DNA of 64,000 nucleotides from Smittia aterrima (Eukaryota > Arthropoda > Insecta > Diptera > Chironomidae). The notes beneath the pieces were generated by a model. It was not told where the DNA came from. It made no database searches and was given only the letters and a program-made list of their open reading frames with translations. The DNA lies in NCBI GenBank assembly GCA_033063855.1, contig CP093829.1, positions 4,722,243 through 4,786,242 of the forward strand, in the 5' to 3' direction. A program made the translations under genes and the position numbers. Positions 12,241-27,200 of this stretch are shown piece by piece; the first letter of the stretch is position 1, and each line of letters opens with the position of its first letter.

Positions 12241-15200
12241 AAACATGCACTCGCTTTAACGGTGGAAACAGCATCGGATTCATTTTTGAAATTTCGGCTC
12301 TCGAGATGAAATGAAAAATGAGAGAAATTTCAAACTCGTCAAAAGCGAAATGAAAATGGATTGCACTCTCGCGAGTGAGTTGGATTGATTGGCATCGATG
12401 GGGGTGGAGGAAAAAGTTCTCACGCGGCGTAAATTGAAATTCATTTTCACCCTAAACTCACATGATCGAAAACCTTATCGAGAGTCATTAATCAAACAAT
12501 CACACCTTATTACCAAAGTTTCCTCCTCAAACACCTTTTTCCTCTTTTTTAATTTGAATAAAGCAAATGAGTCGTGAAATATATTGAAAACTCGTGAGCA
12601 CGACTAAGCCACGATAAATGTTTTCGTTACTCCAAAAGCGGATTTCGCCCCGACAATAAAGAACTTTTCTTTTAACATTGAGTTGATAACATTTTATAAG
12701 AAGGGGGAAGTTGCTGGTTAAATAAATATTTAAATGCGTCTTACTTAAACGGAAATTACGAAAAAAAAGAAGAATCAACATCGCGAGTTACGAAACCGCG
12801 ACATATTCAGTTGCTCTCTTTATGAAGAAAAAAAAATCCAAGTCAACAAATTTCTTTCTTGTTTATCGCGACAATCCGAAACACGAATCAACGTTTTGTC
12901 CATTTTTCTGGTTGAGCGAATTCAATGAGCGAGAGGCGGCGGTTGACATATTAACAATAATTTGAATCGCATTCAGTTCGTCAATAAAAAATGAAAAACA
13001 TTCAACAAACAAACGAGTTAGATGTTTTATAGATTTCGATACAAACTGAGACTACCTTTGAGGACTGAGCGAGTGTTGTTAATAAAAAAGGGGAGATAAA
13101 CCTTCCCGAGCAGATGTCTTTTTTGAATGAGTCGGAAAAAAATACTTGCACAGTAGAAATTTAATGTTTAACACGAGGAATATTCAACTCAAAGGCGACA
13201 ACTCGAAGAGGAAGTGGAATGAACGATCACCTAAGCTCACACCAAATTTTATTTTATTGCCCATCGAACTGGGAGTCTTGAGATTTCTCCGCGAGCACAT
13301 GTTGAATAAACGTAATCAGGTTTATTTATTAAATGCGTTCATGTCATCGAAGAGTCTCTCGTTCTCCTTGTCGGACATCTCTCCACCGTTTAAATTTATT
13401 AAAGCGCGCGAGGTTTTATTGAATTGTTTTCAGGCGAACTGAAAGATTTTGTATTTTCAAAATTATGACATTTTCAATAATTTACAATTAAGCATTTTGT
13501 TGTTAAGAAGCAGCGATCATGTAACGTTTCTTTGCTCCTTTCCATTTCCTCAATTTCAATTAATGTCTTCAACATCGCTCTTCTTGTGCTCGCTGGTGCA
13601 TTCTTTCGCCTTTTTGTCGTCGTCAGGGCATTCATAAAATTAAGTGAATATTGTGTTGACTGGAAGACGCTTTGCTTGCTTCGCACACTTCTTCGGACCA
13701 TGAAGAGTTAAATTGCTTGCACTTATTGTACCTCTCGCCTCTCCAAAAACCGAAGGCGAATGTGAAAAATGAATTTTTCGGCTTGAACATCGCGAAGTGT
13801 ATTGTGTAAGCGAAAAGAAAATAAGAAATAAATTTAATTTAAACTTTACTTACCTACGTCAATGACGGGCGAATCTCTGTGAGCCGAGGGAAGAGTTAAA
13901 GTGAAATGGGAATTAATTTTTCAATAAACATTCGAAGATTCTCATTCGTCGCCTCATCTCCAAGAAATCAGTGAGAATTTATTTAATGAATGAATTATGA
14001 TTCGAGACACAATTTAATTTCATGTTCCATTTATTTATTCAGCAGAACGTTTATCGTTGTCGACACAAAACAAAATGAGATTTCATCCGATTTTTTGTTT
14101 TCTTCTTTCTCATTCCTTTTGAAGATGAAGAAAATTAAATAAAAAAAAAATCGTGAACTTTCGAAATGTCAATTTTCACGAGAATTTCTTTCAATTGGAC
14201 CCTACAGGTCAGCACATCAACACATTTCTGATTACAAAAGAGCCAACAACAGAAAAAAACAACAACTTTAAATGGCAACGAGTGCACTAGCGATCCCCGT
14301 GCATTGCATGCAAAATAAAATTCATCATAATTCGCGCAACAACAAAACAAAAATCGCCAAAAAAAGAAATCGACGGTGACACATATTTCTTCGTCGTTGT
14401 TGTAACAAGAAGGAGACAAGAGATCTTAAGATGAAACACAAACCTTAAAAGGAAAGACCAAAGGCAAGTACATTTCGCTACGGTTTCATGCTTCATTGTT
14501 CTGGTTGGCCGCGATGAAAATTTTCGCATATTGTACACCGAAAACATCTCGCGACAAAACTCTTTTGTTTGTTAGTTAAGAAAGTTTTTTTTTATATTTA
14601 AAGAAATTGTGTTGCCCGATAAACGAGCTTAAGGCGATCGCTCGACTTTGTGTGGCAAGACTCAATCAAAATCCCATATTGAACACGATTTAAAAATGCA
14701 TGCAGTTAACAAGCATAAGAAAGGCCGTTTAAGATAAATCAATAAGAGCCGAGCGAGAAAAGAAAACTGCGAAAACAAATCGAAAAAAAGATTTTAATGC
14801 GTAAAAAGTATTTCGAATCGCGGCAAGTATCGAAATACAAACCGTTTTAATTGTTTCTCAGCAGTTCACCTTAACCAGATCACATTTCTAAAAATTCGTG
14901 AACGCGCAATTGAATGATCGCTATCTGCTCGACTGACACACAGCGAACCGCATTTGTCATTGAGTGAGACTGTTAATTCCCAGGGTTTTCGAAAGAGAAT
15001 CTCTGATAAGTGAAAATATCAATTTCAAGCTCTGCGTTTGATTCAATTCTCTTGCGTTTCCAACAATTGAAATTCATAACATTAATCAATGAAAAATCGA
15101 CATGCGAGAGAGCGTGAAATTCACTTATCAACAAATCAATTGGCAATTTGTAATTCTATTAAAACGAGAACGAAACAAAACGTTGACTTGGCAGCAGCAA

Positions 15201-18200
15201 AACTCAATGGATCGATTATAAGAAATTGAGATGACTTACGGCCGCCGTGATTGATTTGGTATAGAATCGGAATGAAGAGAGATTTCGGTCTCGTGATTAC
15301 GCTAAACCTCTCGGAGGTAACAGCTCCGATGTAAATCTCGTTCATGTCAAAATGCAAAAAAAACGTGAACAACTAAAATGCTCTAGAGTTGAGAGCCGTT
15401 CGCTATTAGACATGGAAACGTCATAAAAAAATCAATTAAATACAAATTTCAAGCCCTGAACGAAGGAAAGCGAGTGAGAGAGAGAGAGAACATTAATGAA
15501 GTCTTTTTAGAAATTGAGATGAATTTCCGCTATAAAGTCACATTTTAAGTCATTAACCCATTGAAATAGAACACCCAGGAGAGCGAGAGACTTAACAAGC
15601 GAAAATGTCTTGTTACCTTTCGCGACGACGACGACGCTGATTCTCTTCCTTCGCCTCGACTTTGCAGCCATATCGGATGAAGTGATTTAGAAAATAAATA
15701 AGAAAAGAACTCTTTGAACCTTTCGGTGATCCGCGAGTTATGCTTTTCTTCATTCACATTTCGGATCTAGATCAGTTTTCATGTTGATCTTTCAAGTTTC
15801 GAGAAAATGATGCTTGAGAAATCGAAGGCAAAGAAACTTTCTATCATCCGAACGAATCAGGTTATAATTGAAAATGGAAATTTAATTTATTTTGTTGGTA
15901 GAGTCGTATCGATTATTGAGATTTGCAGTCGCGCGAATAGCTTTTAATAAATAATGAGAAAACTGTATCGGAGACAACCCAACACAGACCAATAAATTTT
16001 AATTGCTTTTTAAATGTCATATATTTCTTAGCGCTATCGGTTGGGGCATCATCTGACTCAGCCGGAGTAATTAAAAGTTATGAGATGGCGCAGTACAAAT
16101 TTATGACTCGCGATGCCAACATTGTAGTCCGTTATGAGAAGATCGAATGGAAGATTTCAATAAATTCTGATGTGAAATCAAATCAAGTGCAAAATGGAAC
16201 TCCGCACGCTTCGTTCGATTTAAATCTTAGAGAGTTCTTTCAAGAATCTTAACGAGAATTTGTTGAGCAATACAAACAGATGCAGATGTCTTCTAACATG
16301 ACCGGGTGTGTGTCGATCTCGATCCTTTTATCGTTTCAAGAAACACATCGTTAAGATTATACAAGGAAAGTGAGTTGAATAAAGCAATCAACCCCCGAAT
16401 AGTGTGAAGTGAGAGACCCTTTTAAGATCCATAAGGAAGAGCATCAAATTGTAGTGAACGTCTGGGACCATATGCGGTGAATGAGAATCTGAATCGACAT
16501 TTATGGAGACGAGAGAGATTTATTACATAACTCTCATTTCTCCTTTCGCTTTAATGATTTATTTATGCTTCGGACACGAAATGGTTTAAAGTCGTCAAAC
16601 ATTGATAGTTTTCAATAAGCGCAGTGTCGTGAATGTTTGCTAATGACGAATGTCGTCATCTCATCTGTTGTGTCATGACATCGAGAGACTGCTGCCGGCC
16701 CACGCTGAAGCGTTTCTTCACATCGATAAGTCACAAAGCGCCCAGCGAATAGAACAAACATTGCGAATGATCCATTAAGGGAAATCGTTTGAAATTTTAT
16801 CAATGTCGAGAGGCAGCGTCCATTAAGTTGATAAATAAGTGAATTACATGAGAGCGTGTGCTAATGACATTAATAGCATTGCTCGGGAATTAATTAATAT
16901 GCTCGCAACTAGAATTGATATTATTTTTCAACTTACCACACATCGAGTTCGTTTTCTGCAAAAAGATTGGAATGTGCAACGAGCAAGAGACGAAAGGGAG
17001 ATGAGATTAAAGAATTCATTAGCTGAGCGACAGAGCAAATCCACACACGATCTCTCGGAAGATCTTTCTCGAGAATGAGGTCGCGAACGTTGGAGAAATT
17101 TTTGTGGGCACACAAAAGGAAAATCGCCGAAAAAAAAAGAGCTGAACTGATAATAAATCAGTCACACATAAAATGCTCAATGCTCGAGAGTAAATTTTTC
17201 GAGGCCAGAGGTTAGTTTTCGCGGTTATTCTTAAGTACGCAGCTTATGTAGGGCTCATAAGAAATGCTTTATAGGTCTGTTGACCGTTTCAAAGTTTCTC
17301 CACCGAAGAATGCATTTTCTTTCTTTTCATTTTTTTGAATGCTCAACGTAACAATATTGTCGCCGTGATTCGATCGCGAGCTGAAAAGGCGTTGAATCAA
17401 TTCCAAAAATTACACTTCACACCTTCATTTTATCAATTGTTTACATCGACATAACGATAAGTATTGTTAGCGCGAGAGCACATAAAAGCTTAAGCCAGAA
17501 GCGTTTCGAGATCGACTTTGATTTTTCTTTAAACTCTCATTTGTCATAATTACAATTTTTTTTTTGAGAAATATGAATCGCGAGCCGTAAAATTTGTTGT
17601 AGAAAATATTATTATTTTGTTGCGCTGGACGATTGTGATCTTGTTTGCTACATTCTCCGCTTGCCGAGCGCGCCTTTCTGATTCAAATTGTGTGTTTTAA
17701 ATCGCTGATTGGATGGAAACTGCTATTGACTGCGCGAAATTAATGTTGAGTTAATTCAAAACGATATTTTTCCATCGAGCTAATCAACGGAATATAAAAA
17801 ACATTTTCATGTTCACAGCAGCTCAGGTGAAAATCGCAGATATTAGCAATCGCGGCAATCATGTTTCATTTTTAACGCGTTCGCATTTAAATTTTAATAA
17901 AGTTTATGAAGTTTGTGTCTTAATTTCCTGAAGTGCATTTGCATAACGAACAACACTCATGACAGTTTTGTTGAACATGAACACAATTTAGAAACATGAC
18001 ACGAAGTTCTTATGCAAACTCAAACTCATTGCGTAAGAGAGATCTCTCTTCGATGATGTGCAGTTCTACCTGCAAAGAGCAAACAAATTTCTCGTCTCGT
18101 AAAAAATGCGAAAATATTTGTTTTGCATTGTTAGAAGATGAAATCTTTTCAGCAAATCGAAGGAGGTGGAAACGGAAAGAATCTTTCAATGCAACCTGTC

Positions 18201-21200
18201 GAAGAATTGTTCTCGTTAAGCAGACAAAGCGATAGAGGAAGTTGAATTTTGTGGAGGTTTCCGGAATATTGTGACAATTGCACCTTTGCCAGATCTCAAT
18301 CCCTTTCAGGTATTTCCTAAACTCATCATCGACGACGACACAAGTCTTGAGCGTAACGAGGATTATTTTCTGCTCAGTTTTGCTACGTTCGGATTAAAGT
18401 TATAAATAATTGAGAAGCAATTTGAAATCAATTTCTATCGACATCCTGTCATCGAATAAATCGAGTTTAATCTTCTTAAGAAATGCAATCATCCGGAGAT
18501 AAATGACATCCCATAAACGGGTGCAGTCGTTTTCATCATCTAGCGAAATTCGGAGTTGGAGATGAGATGTGGACAAATATTTATCTTTCTCAGATGACAA
18601 ATCCGAAACGTGGACATCAAGAAACAGTCGTCGCGGCAAGTATTTAAAAGCTTTCTTAGCTGCTTCTGTTTCACATAAAACTCTCGAAACGTGTTTGTTT
18701 TGCTTCAACTTTGTATCATGACAAGTCGCGTCTCTCAACTAACTTTAAAAAGCATTATAATCGTCTTAAAATTCACTTGCTTCACGGGAACGCTAATGAC
18801 GACGAAAAAGAATCTCGAAGATTGTGTCTCGTACGAGTAAGAAGGAGAGGAAGACGAAAGAGTTTTATGATACAGGTTGTGATTGGAATTTAAAGTTGGG
18901 ACTCACGGCTCTTACGATGATTGACACAGTTCATGTCTGAGACGAACGTCGTGCGAAATATTTTTTCGATCTTTCGTCCGCGCACTCTCTTAAACGACAA
19001 GAGACAGAGGGATCAGTTACCGCAGCAGCGTCAATGAGACGAAATGAAAATCAATTATGAGATTAAGCCGAAAAATTTGTGGGAAACGACTCTCATCGGT
19101 CGGTGGAATTAACTTTTGAAGAGAAGTGAAAGAGCTTGCTATCAGATGAAAACAAGAGACTTTAAGAGGCAATTGAAATCGTGCAAACGTTCTTAATTTA
19201 AATACCTTTCGTATGAACTGAACTGATCGCTCTTGCACCATACAACTAATGATACAAGATTTATTGGAATCGAAAAACCTGATTGTGCTGCTGCCTGTGT
19301 TGTTCTTTTTATTTTATTTTATTTTTTCGGTGAGTCATTATATAACGCCAGTTTGGCACTCGAACAATGTGAGATTGCATGCCGATCTAAATGTTTTATG
19401 GTAATTGCGAACATGGAAACGATCTTCTACCTCATGAATAATCAAAGCTCGCTCACGATCGACTATCGAGTGGAAGGGAATTTTTGTTCGAAAGCACACA
19501 CACCTTCATTGGAGAGGAGAGAGATGACAGAACAAATTATCGGCGATTATCATAAGCTATCACTCCATTTTTCTCTATTAAACGCGAATTACAATTAATT
19601 AAACGAGCCATGAGAAATTGATATCAATTTATTTTAAAATGCAAATCAGATTTTTCAAAACACGAGAAAAATTAATAAAATTTAATTTTTATTTCTCCTC
19701 ATCTCGTCCTCCTTCTTCACGCCATCAGATAACACGATTAAAGTTTCAATTTCATTAAAGCCGAGGGAGAGAGTGAGAGAGCAGACGAGACCAGTCAAAT
19801 TTATGAAATGTCTTCTCTCGTTATCTCCATTGATGGTGTGGGGCAATCTTAATTGTGATATCTTTTTAATGAAGACGGAAATTGAAGGAAAAACTTCTGA
19901 AGCCGTGAAACGAGAAACCAGTTAATGGCTTAAAGAAAGACAATAATTGAAAATTAAACGATGTTTACGAGTCTCTTTATTTCGCGAACAAATTTGAAAT
20001 CACTTGAGCTTGCTCGAGCAGGTGGCACTCGAGAGAAAATTGGAATGAAAATGTAATTTCCTTCATCATAAAGTGTCAGATTAGTCGCCACAATTGGCGC
20101 TAGCAAGCAGCGCCAAGGTGAATTTTGTTGAAGGAAAAAATCAATTAAAAATTCAACAGAACAAAAACACAACGAACGAGACTATAAACACATTCGGTGG
20201 GCGTCTTTATGTGCCATTATTGGTGTTGCTAATCTTTTATTATGAAAAGCTGTTAACTTTTCTCGATGTGTCATTGTAATTTCGTTAATTAAAAAGGCGC
20301 CATAGGGATCTGTTGTTATCGATCACCTCATTTGAATACAATAGACTTCAACTTGAGATCAAGTTGCGTCGTCTCTTCAAAAAGACAAAAAATTGTTTAA
20401 CAATAGGCAAAGTGGTGTCACAGGGCTCTGGCAACACAAAATCACAAGTGGAAATATTATTAGCGCGCAACTAATATGGAAATGTCGAGTTTACCATAAT
20501 GTCGAGTTAACATATTGCGAATGATCGTCAAACAGCAGCAGAAAGATTGAAATCGAGACTGAATGAGTCACTGCGGCGCATAGACTTGTGCCAAGTTTGT
20601 TAACAGCAAAGCTTTACTTGGTAATTAGAAACGGTTTAATAATTTCTACTGCGCGTTTTCGATGACAGAAAATAATCGATTTAATAGGATTTCCAGTGGC
20701 GAATGCTTTTCTTTATCGACTGAAAATTGTTTTTGCGTTCGATAAATTGAAATCTATTTTCTTCTTCTTCTTAGCTTCTATTCCAATGATATCGTTTCGA
20801 GTGAGTGAGAGAGAGAGAAGGCTCCCCACGGTAAAAAGTCATCAGATTTCCAGTTGCATGCTGCAAAGTGACCTTAAGTCAATAAAGTTTTATTACATTT
20901 ACCAAAGGTAGTTATTAGCGAATCTTATCGATGCATGAATATATTGAGATATTTGAACATCATAAATGCTTCGCCATCTACGGCAAACTGAGTCTCGGTG
21001 AGGAGGAAAAATATTAAATGCACGCTCGATCGTCGATTACAGTCTCGAGAGTTCTCAAATACATCGTTTGTAGATTCTCCTCGTTCCCCCGTCGATGTTG
21101 ACTTCCTTTCCAGTTTTTTTTTGTTTGTGAAACGATCAGCGCGCGGTTATTAGATGCTGCTATTTATTTAAGATAATAATATTTCTTTTGATATTTAGAT

Positions 21201-24200
21201 GCTCCCCATCTATAAACTCTCCTTTCATATTGTGTTGTACCGCAAGTTGTGGTGCTTGAAGAAACACTTTTTATGGCTATTTTTGTAGCCAAGCTAATGT
21301 TCAACACAATGTACCGCGAGAGAATTTCTTTTTTTTTTACGAGTTCGTGGGAAATTTATAGCTTTCGGTTAGTTATGGAGAGCTGCCGAGGTGAATTTTA
21401 TAAAGAAGCGATTCTCTGGCTGAATCGTTTAATGATTCTTTCATTAGGATAATTAAGATTAACTGGTCAGTTTTTTATTGAAACACCGTTTAGCGGATTG
21501 AGATTATTTATGATCTTTATCGAAGCTCAATTTATTTTCACTTGATTCGGATTTCATGACGTCGCAATTTCTTTCATCAGATTCCAACGGAGATCGCAAG
21601 GCAATCAAATTATTCACACAGCAATCGAGCGAGAGGAGAAGAATATTTATTTCCCATCGACCGGATGCTGCATCTGCTTCCGAAATCCGAATAAATTCAC
21701 ATGACATTAAACTCATCGGTACCTTCATGCAATGAAAAGAGAAGACAATTAAAAATGCGTAACTAATAAATTGAATAATCCAAAAGAGATTTTTATCCCA
21801 CGCTTGCATGAATCGGGGTTCGCTTTATGCTTCCCTCACTATTTGCAATCATTGCTGCTTCGCTTGTGTGTTAAAGCATCACAACAATGCTATCTCGACT
21901 CAGCCACACCGAGATTTCTAAATAAATAAAATTTGATATGATTTTCTCACCCCTAAAGCGACTGCCGTTGCTTCGAGTGCCCTAACGGTTTTCACATGAC
22001 GATCGGCAGCATAAGTTTCTCTTTCAATGAAGGAGTTCCAGCATATGCTTTGACTTGATTTCAAGGTAACTGTGATTGGGGAAGTAGAAATCAGGGCTAA
22101 GGGCAGGTAATGTCGAAGGTTTAGTTTCTCGTCGAGTCATCTGCTTAAAAGGGAACATGATTCATCTGCTCATTCGAATACAATTTGACATTCGCAGTTA
22201 TAAAAAATTAGAAACAAGTGATTGAAGCAACTTTAATGAATAAATTAAAACCGTCAGTGGTTTTGTTCGTTGTGATCGTAACGAGAGAGGGTCGTTGTCG
22301 AGATGACTAGAACTTGATGAATAATTTCCACTTTGTTGGACAACCGTTCGAGTCATCAAAGTGCTGGTAGGTAAAGTGAGATAGAGGAAAAAAAATCGTT
22401 AAACGAGTCCTGGAAATGTATTGTGTTTCACCCAGTGAAGCAACTAAACAAAAAAAAAGCAATTTCTGGTTGTTCCTGAGAATCGTCGATAGTTCCGCAA
22501 ACAACTTTCGAAACTAAACAATTCAGTTTCCCCTCTCGATTACGTTTAGGAAATATCATCCCGTGTGACCGAATGTGATGATGAGAAAGTGCGACGCCCT
22601 AACTTACTTCGTTGTCATTCGCTGATGAATGTTGAGCAACAATCAAGTGTCAACTTCTCAACCACCGCACACACAACAAATGTTCGACTCTCAAAAATGA
22701 ATGTAAATATGATGTCATTAAAATTAATTACGACTGAAATCAGCTTATCGCCTCAGCGAATCGAGGAGAAGGTTGCAACTTCTCGCGCCAACCAAAGTCC
22801 TCATTAAAAATTCTCAAAGACCGGTAAATGAGTCATTTGAGTGCGAGACGGTGAAAAAAAAACTGAAGAAGGAGAAACAGAGTAACATGTTTTAATTGAG
22901 CAAACATTTGAACATGCTCGCTGCCTTGTTTTCTGTTTGTTTCTCTCGCTCGCACATAAAGTTGCAAAACCAAAGTGAGAAAATGTTAATAACTGAATTG
23001 CAGGTCATAAGAAAAGCGCTAATCTCTGTGTCGAGGAAAGCGGTCGAGACAAAATGTTGCGTCCAAGTGAAAACATTGATTAATTAAAAGCTTTTCGATG
23101 TCAAGTGCCTTAATGATTCCGTGTTTCGGTTGTTTCTCTATCTTTTCTCCGCTTCTATTGCGAAACTGAAATTTGATACGCTTTTGCATGAAAGCGCACA
23201 AAAGTCTTGTAGCTTGAAATCAGAAGAAAGAAAACAAATCTCTCTCCTCTAAGATTGTTGAAATGAAGAAACGAGAAGTTTGTTATTCATTTAAATCTGG
23301 GTGTGCTTTTATTGAATGTTCGACTACGACTTGACATGAGTTTCACACATTAAAATAATGAGTTTGAGTCGTGTAATTATACAATCAATATCTAACGAGT
23401 AGAATGTGATCTAAAATGTAATTCTCCTTGTTCACCAATCGAACGTGATGTTGTTGTTTTTTTCGAGAGATTGAGAAGTAAAGTGCAGCGATCGACGAGA
23501 GGAAAACAAGTGAAACCGTCTGGACCCCAAAGCCAAGCCATCAATTTTTATGATTTTCAACATCATAATTTTCACATATTAATTTGCAAATTATCCTCAT
23601 GAATAAACCGACATAATGGTGATGCGCGAATAAAATTACGATGCGATTAATTTCGATCTTTATGTCATAATTACAGTCAATCAAAAGGCTCCATGAGATG
23701 CAACATTTTATTTTCGATCGTCGTTCCACATTTGATACTCTTCCGGGGCTGAGCAATAAAATAAATCTCATGGGCAGAGAATTAACTTTATGATAACATA
23801 AAAGCAATGTGATAAATTGAATTCACATACTTTCAATTTCGGCAATAACTTCGCTTGGATTTGCCTTCGCGAAGCCCTTAACTTAATGGGCGATATTAAC
23901 CGAAATAAAAAGAAATTGATGTGGTGAAGTCTGTTGCTTCGTTCGCTTCGGCAAACATTGACAACAGACTTAAGTCCGCGCAACGCGGATTTCGTTACAT
24001 TTCGCGAGGTAACAACATCAGTTGTTGATCTTTCAGTGAGTGGCTTTCGCCGAAAAAAAAAGAACAAAATTGCTGTGCGCAGCAAGATCGAAGAAGTATT
24101 TATGGAATCGATAAGTTCATTTATCACCGAAAGCATAAAGAGCAAAATGAAAATAAATAATATGGATTTTTGTAATTTAATCACTGTAAAGTAACGGACT

Positions 24201-27200
24201 GAGCCTCGCAAAGTTAAATGCTCTCTCCTCTTGACCAAGTAAGACAGAGAAAGAGAGAGAATCCCATTGACAACTTAACGTTGCCAGTACCGCAATACGA
24301 TATCGCATTCGGAAAGCATTTTTAAATCATTCAATAAATAATCACCTGTGTGAGGCAACCTGTAATCAATATATTTGGTGTATCAAGAAATTTCTTTTCC
24401 GATCATTCTTCGCCTCTTGCGGTTTTTGTTTTCACGCTGCAAAGACTTTTGCGATCATCAAGGAAAAATCCATAAATTTAAGTTTGCAGTCTTTCTTTCT
24501 TATTTATACGACATCAACAAGGGGGAGGTTTATTTGTATTCGAAAGTACTTAATTACAGAAATGATCGCATGAATTTGTGTTAAAATGTTTATCACGAAA
24601 ACAAATGACTTGCGATCACGATTTAATCATATAGTTCTGGTAAAGAGAATGAAATTGAATAATCATCTTGTCGGATGCATTGTTTTAAGAGATTTTTGAG
24701 GATTACGCACTTCGGCCGCAAAATACTTTTCGCGAGAAATGATTGAGGGTCTTCATTGGGACTTGAGAAAATTTGCAAAGTCAACAAATTTAATTTAATA
24801 ATCCGATCTCGTCTGAGAAAGTTTTCTTACAAGAAATTGTCTTCAGTCGAAAAGTTCCTGTAAGAATCACTTGCGACTTCAAAACAATCTAGTCCATCTT
24901 CTTGATTCAAAAGAAATTCCAATTAGACTTGTTGTTTATCTTACAAGAAATAAAATCAATGACAAAGTCTCATTCCACTCTTCACACGGTCCCTCTCATC
25001 AAGTGACTCAATGTTGCGCTTCCGCAAAACCGCCAGCAGACTTTCGATGTTCATCTATTCACGTCATTCACAGATGACACGTGAATGGCACGCGCTTTCA
25101 AATTTAAGGCAATTAAGACTTTGTTCAGCAAGCAGGCGAATAATTCCATCGACGTTGAATAATCTCTCGCTTCGTATAGTTTTGAGTGGTTTAATTTAAA
25201 ATCAGATCTGCAGTGAGATTCTCGTTGGATTTTTACTGTTAAGTCTTTGATTCAAATCAGAGATAACTTTGTGCCGACTCAAATGGGGTGAAAAGTCCGA
25301 TAAGAAACACACAAAAAGCAAGTCGAGTTAATTAACTGAACGTGTGTTCATCAGGAAGTTTCATGTCTGAAGCATTATCGCCACCAGCCACGAGTCATTA
25401 AAGTCTTTGCTCTCTGCTCGTCTATTGAAAACTGGAAAACGATGCTTGATTAAGCACAAGCAAAAGCTAATAAATGATTTCTCATTAAAACTATTTTTTG
25501 AGCTAATGAAGCAATCAACTTCCAACTGGAAGTCAAAGCCCATTGCACACACTGAGCCGAGTCGTGCTATTGAAATGTTTTGCGCAAAACAGAGAAAACA
25601 AAGCTGATTTGAAGAATTCCAACGATTTTCCGTCAATAAATTAACTCATTAATGCTCACTCAATTGACAGTGACTTATGTTTGGAGTTATTAGTTTTCAC
25701 TTCGCTTTAATTTTATGTAAATTGAGTGGAAACTTATGTGCTCCAATAATAATTGATTAACACTTCTCATCCAAATAAAGACATTGTATAATTAAACACA
25801 CGGGGACTCAGCGCAAGTGTACACGATAGGCGTGGCTGAGAATGACGTCGAACTACATTTTGCCATTAATTTATGCAAAAAAGAAACAGAATTCAAGCTA
25901 CATAGCAATTTCTGAATATCTTGTCGACGACTGTCTCGAGCAGGAAGTTCATCTCGTCAGACTTGTAACTTATAGGGCCGTGAGTTACGCAGCAGCGAAA
26001 TTAAATCTTTTCGTTTCACTCTCCATCAAGTTGAGATTGAAAACTTGAAAAGAAAACTAAAGAAAGAGTCGGACACCTAAATTGATGGCCGCCAACACAT
26101 TTTGTAGTTAAAAGAAAATGACAAACCGAAGGATTAACTCGTAAGTGGCTTTCGAATTCAACTGACACAGTTCTTGCAAAGTGATTCATGCTTGCTGCTG
26201 ATGTTAAGCATGCAATGAGATAAAGATCAAGTGATAATTAAAGCTGCACATACGCTGATGGATTAAGTGAAAACATTTTTGATTAATGTTGTCTCTGGCA
26301 CAAAACTGACGGAAACAGAATTGATTTCGCTGCACGGGGCAGAAGTCAGCGAAGAGATGAGATGAAAACAACCAACGCAAAATTAATTTAAGCAAAACAA
26401 ATTCGACGTCAATATCCATCGCCGAAAATCACAATCAATCTTTTCGCCGGATCGCTCTTGTTATTTTTTGTCTGATTCGTGAACAACAAGAAACGTAAAA
26501 AAAGAGAAATTGACGCATTCCGAATGCTGCAGATCTCTCTGAGTCTGTGTGGTTTGTATGAGGATTGAGGAGAGACCCCACCAGAGAAAAACGTTGAAAA
26601 ATTACAATTTTATAGAACCAGCGAGTGCCGCCAAGTGAAACAAACTTTTTCGCTTATAAAATACTTGAACTTACTCGACACCAGCTCAATCGATCAAAAT
26701 CAATTGCTGTTATTTTCGGAATATCATCGTTATCTGCCGGACAAAATCAAACTCAGATTCTTTTGCATTGCACAACGAGCGAGCGAGCTCAGGTCCTATA
26801 ATATCAATCAATCGAGCATGTAAATCGTGAGTTATGCAAATCACCAGTCGCATGCTGGATTGAATTGAAATTTATGGCATTTCTGGAGACTTTAGCTTTG
26901 AAAATTATGTTCAAAAGACTTTGCCACAAATTGAATTGAAAACACAACAGCAAAGAAAACTAATTAAAATATTGCTCGCAAGTCGAACAAATTGAAAAAT
27001 TCATTCAGCTGAATCACGCGATGTATGATTGATAATTCCGCTAATCTTATTAAGAGACCATAATCGATTACCAATAAAAAAATTTTTTATGCAAAATCGA
27101 CATGAAAAGGTACGCGAGGCACGGCGAACGGCAATTCTAAGTAGAATGGAATATCGATCGAGATAAATGTACGAACAGCGATCGCAAGAACAGATTGCAA

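Noticed and set aside
23768..24238. Minus-strand open frame of 156 codons
   Set aside because: Ser/Leu/Ile-rich with no recognisable motif and overlapped by an equally empty plus-strand frame.
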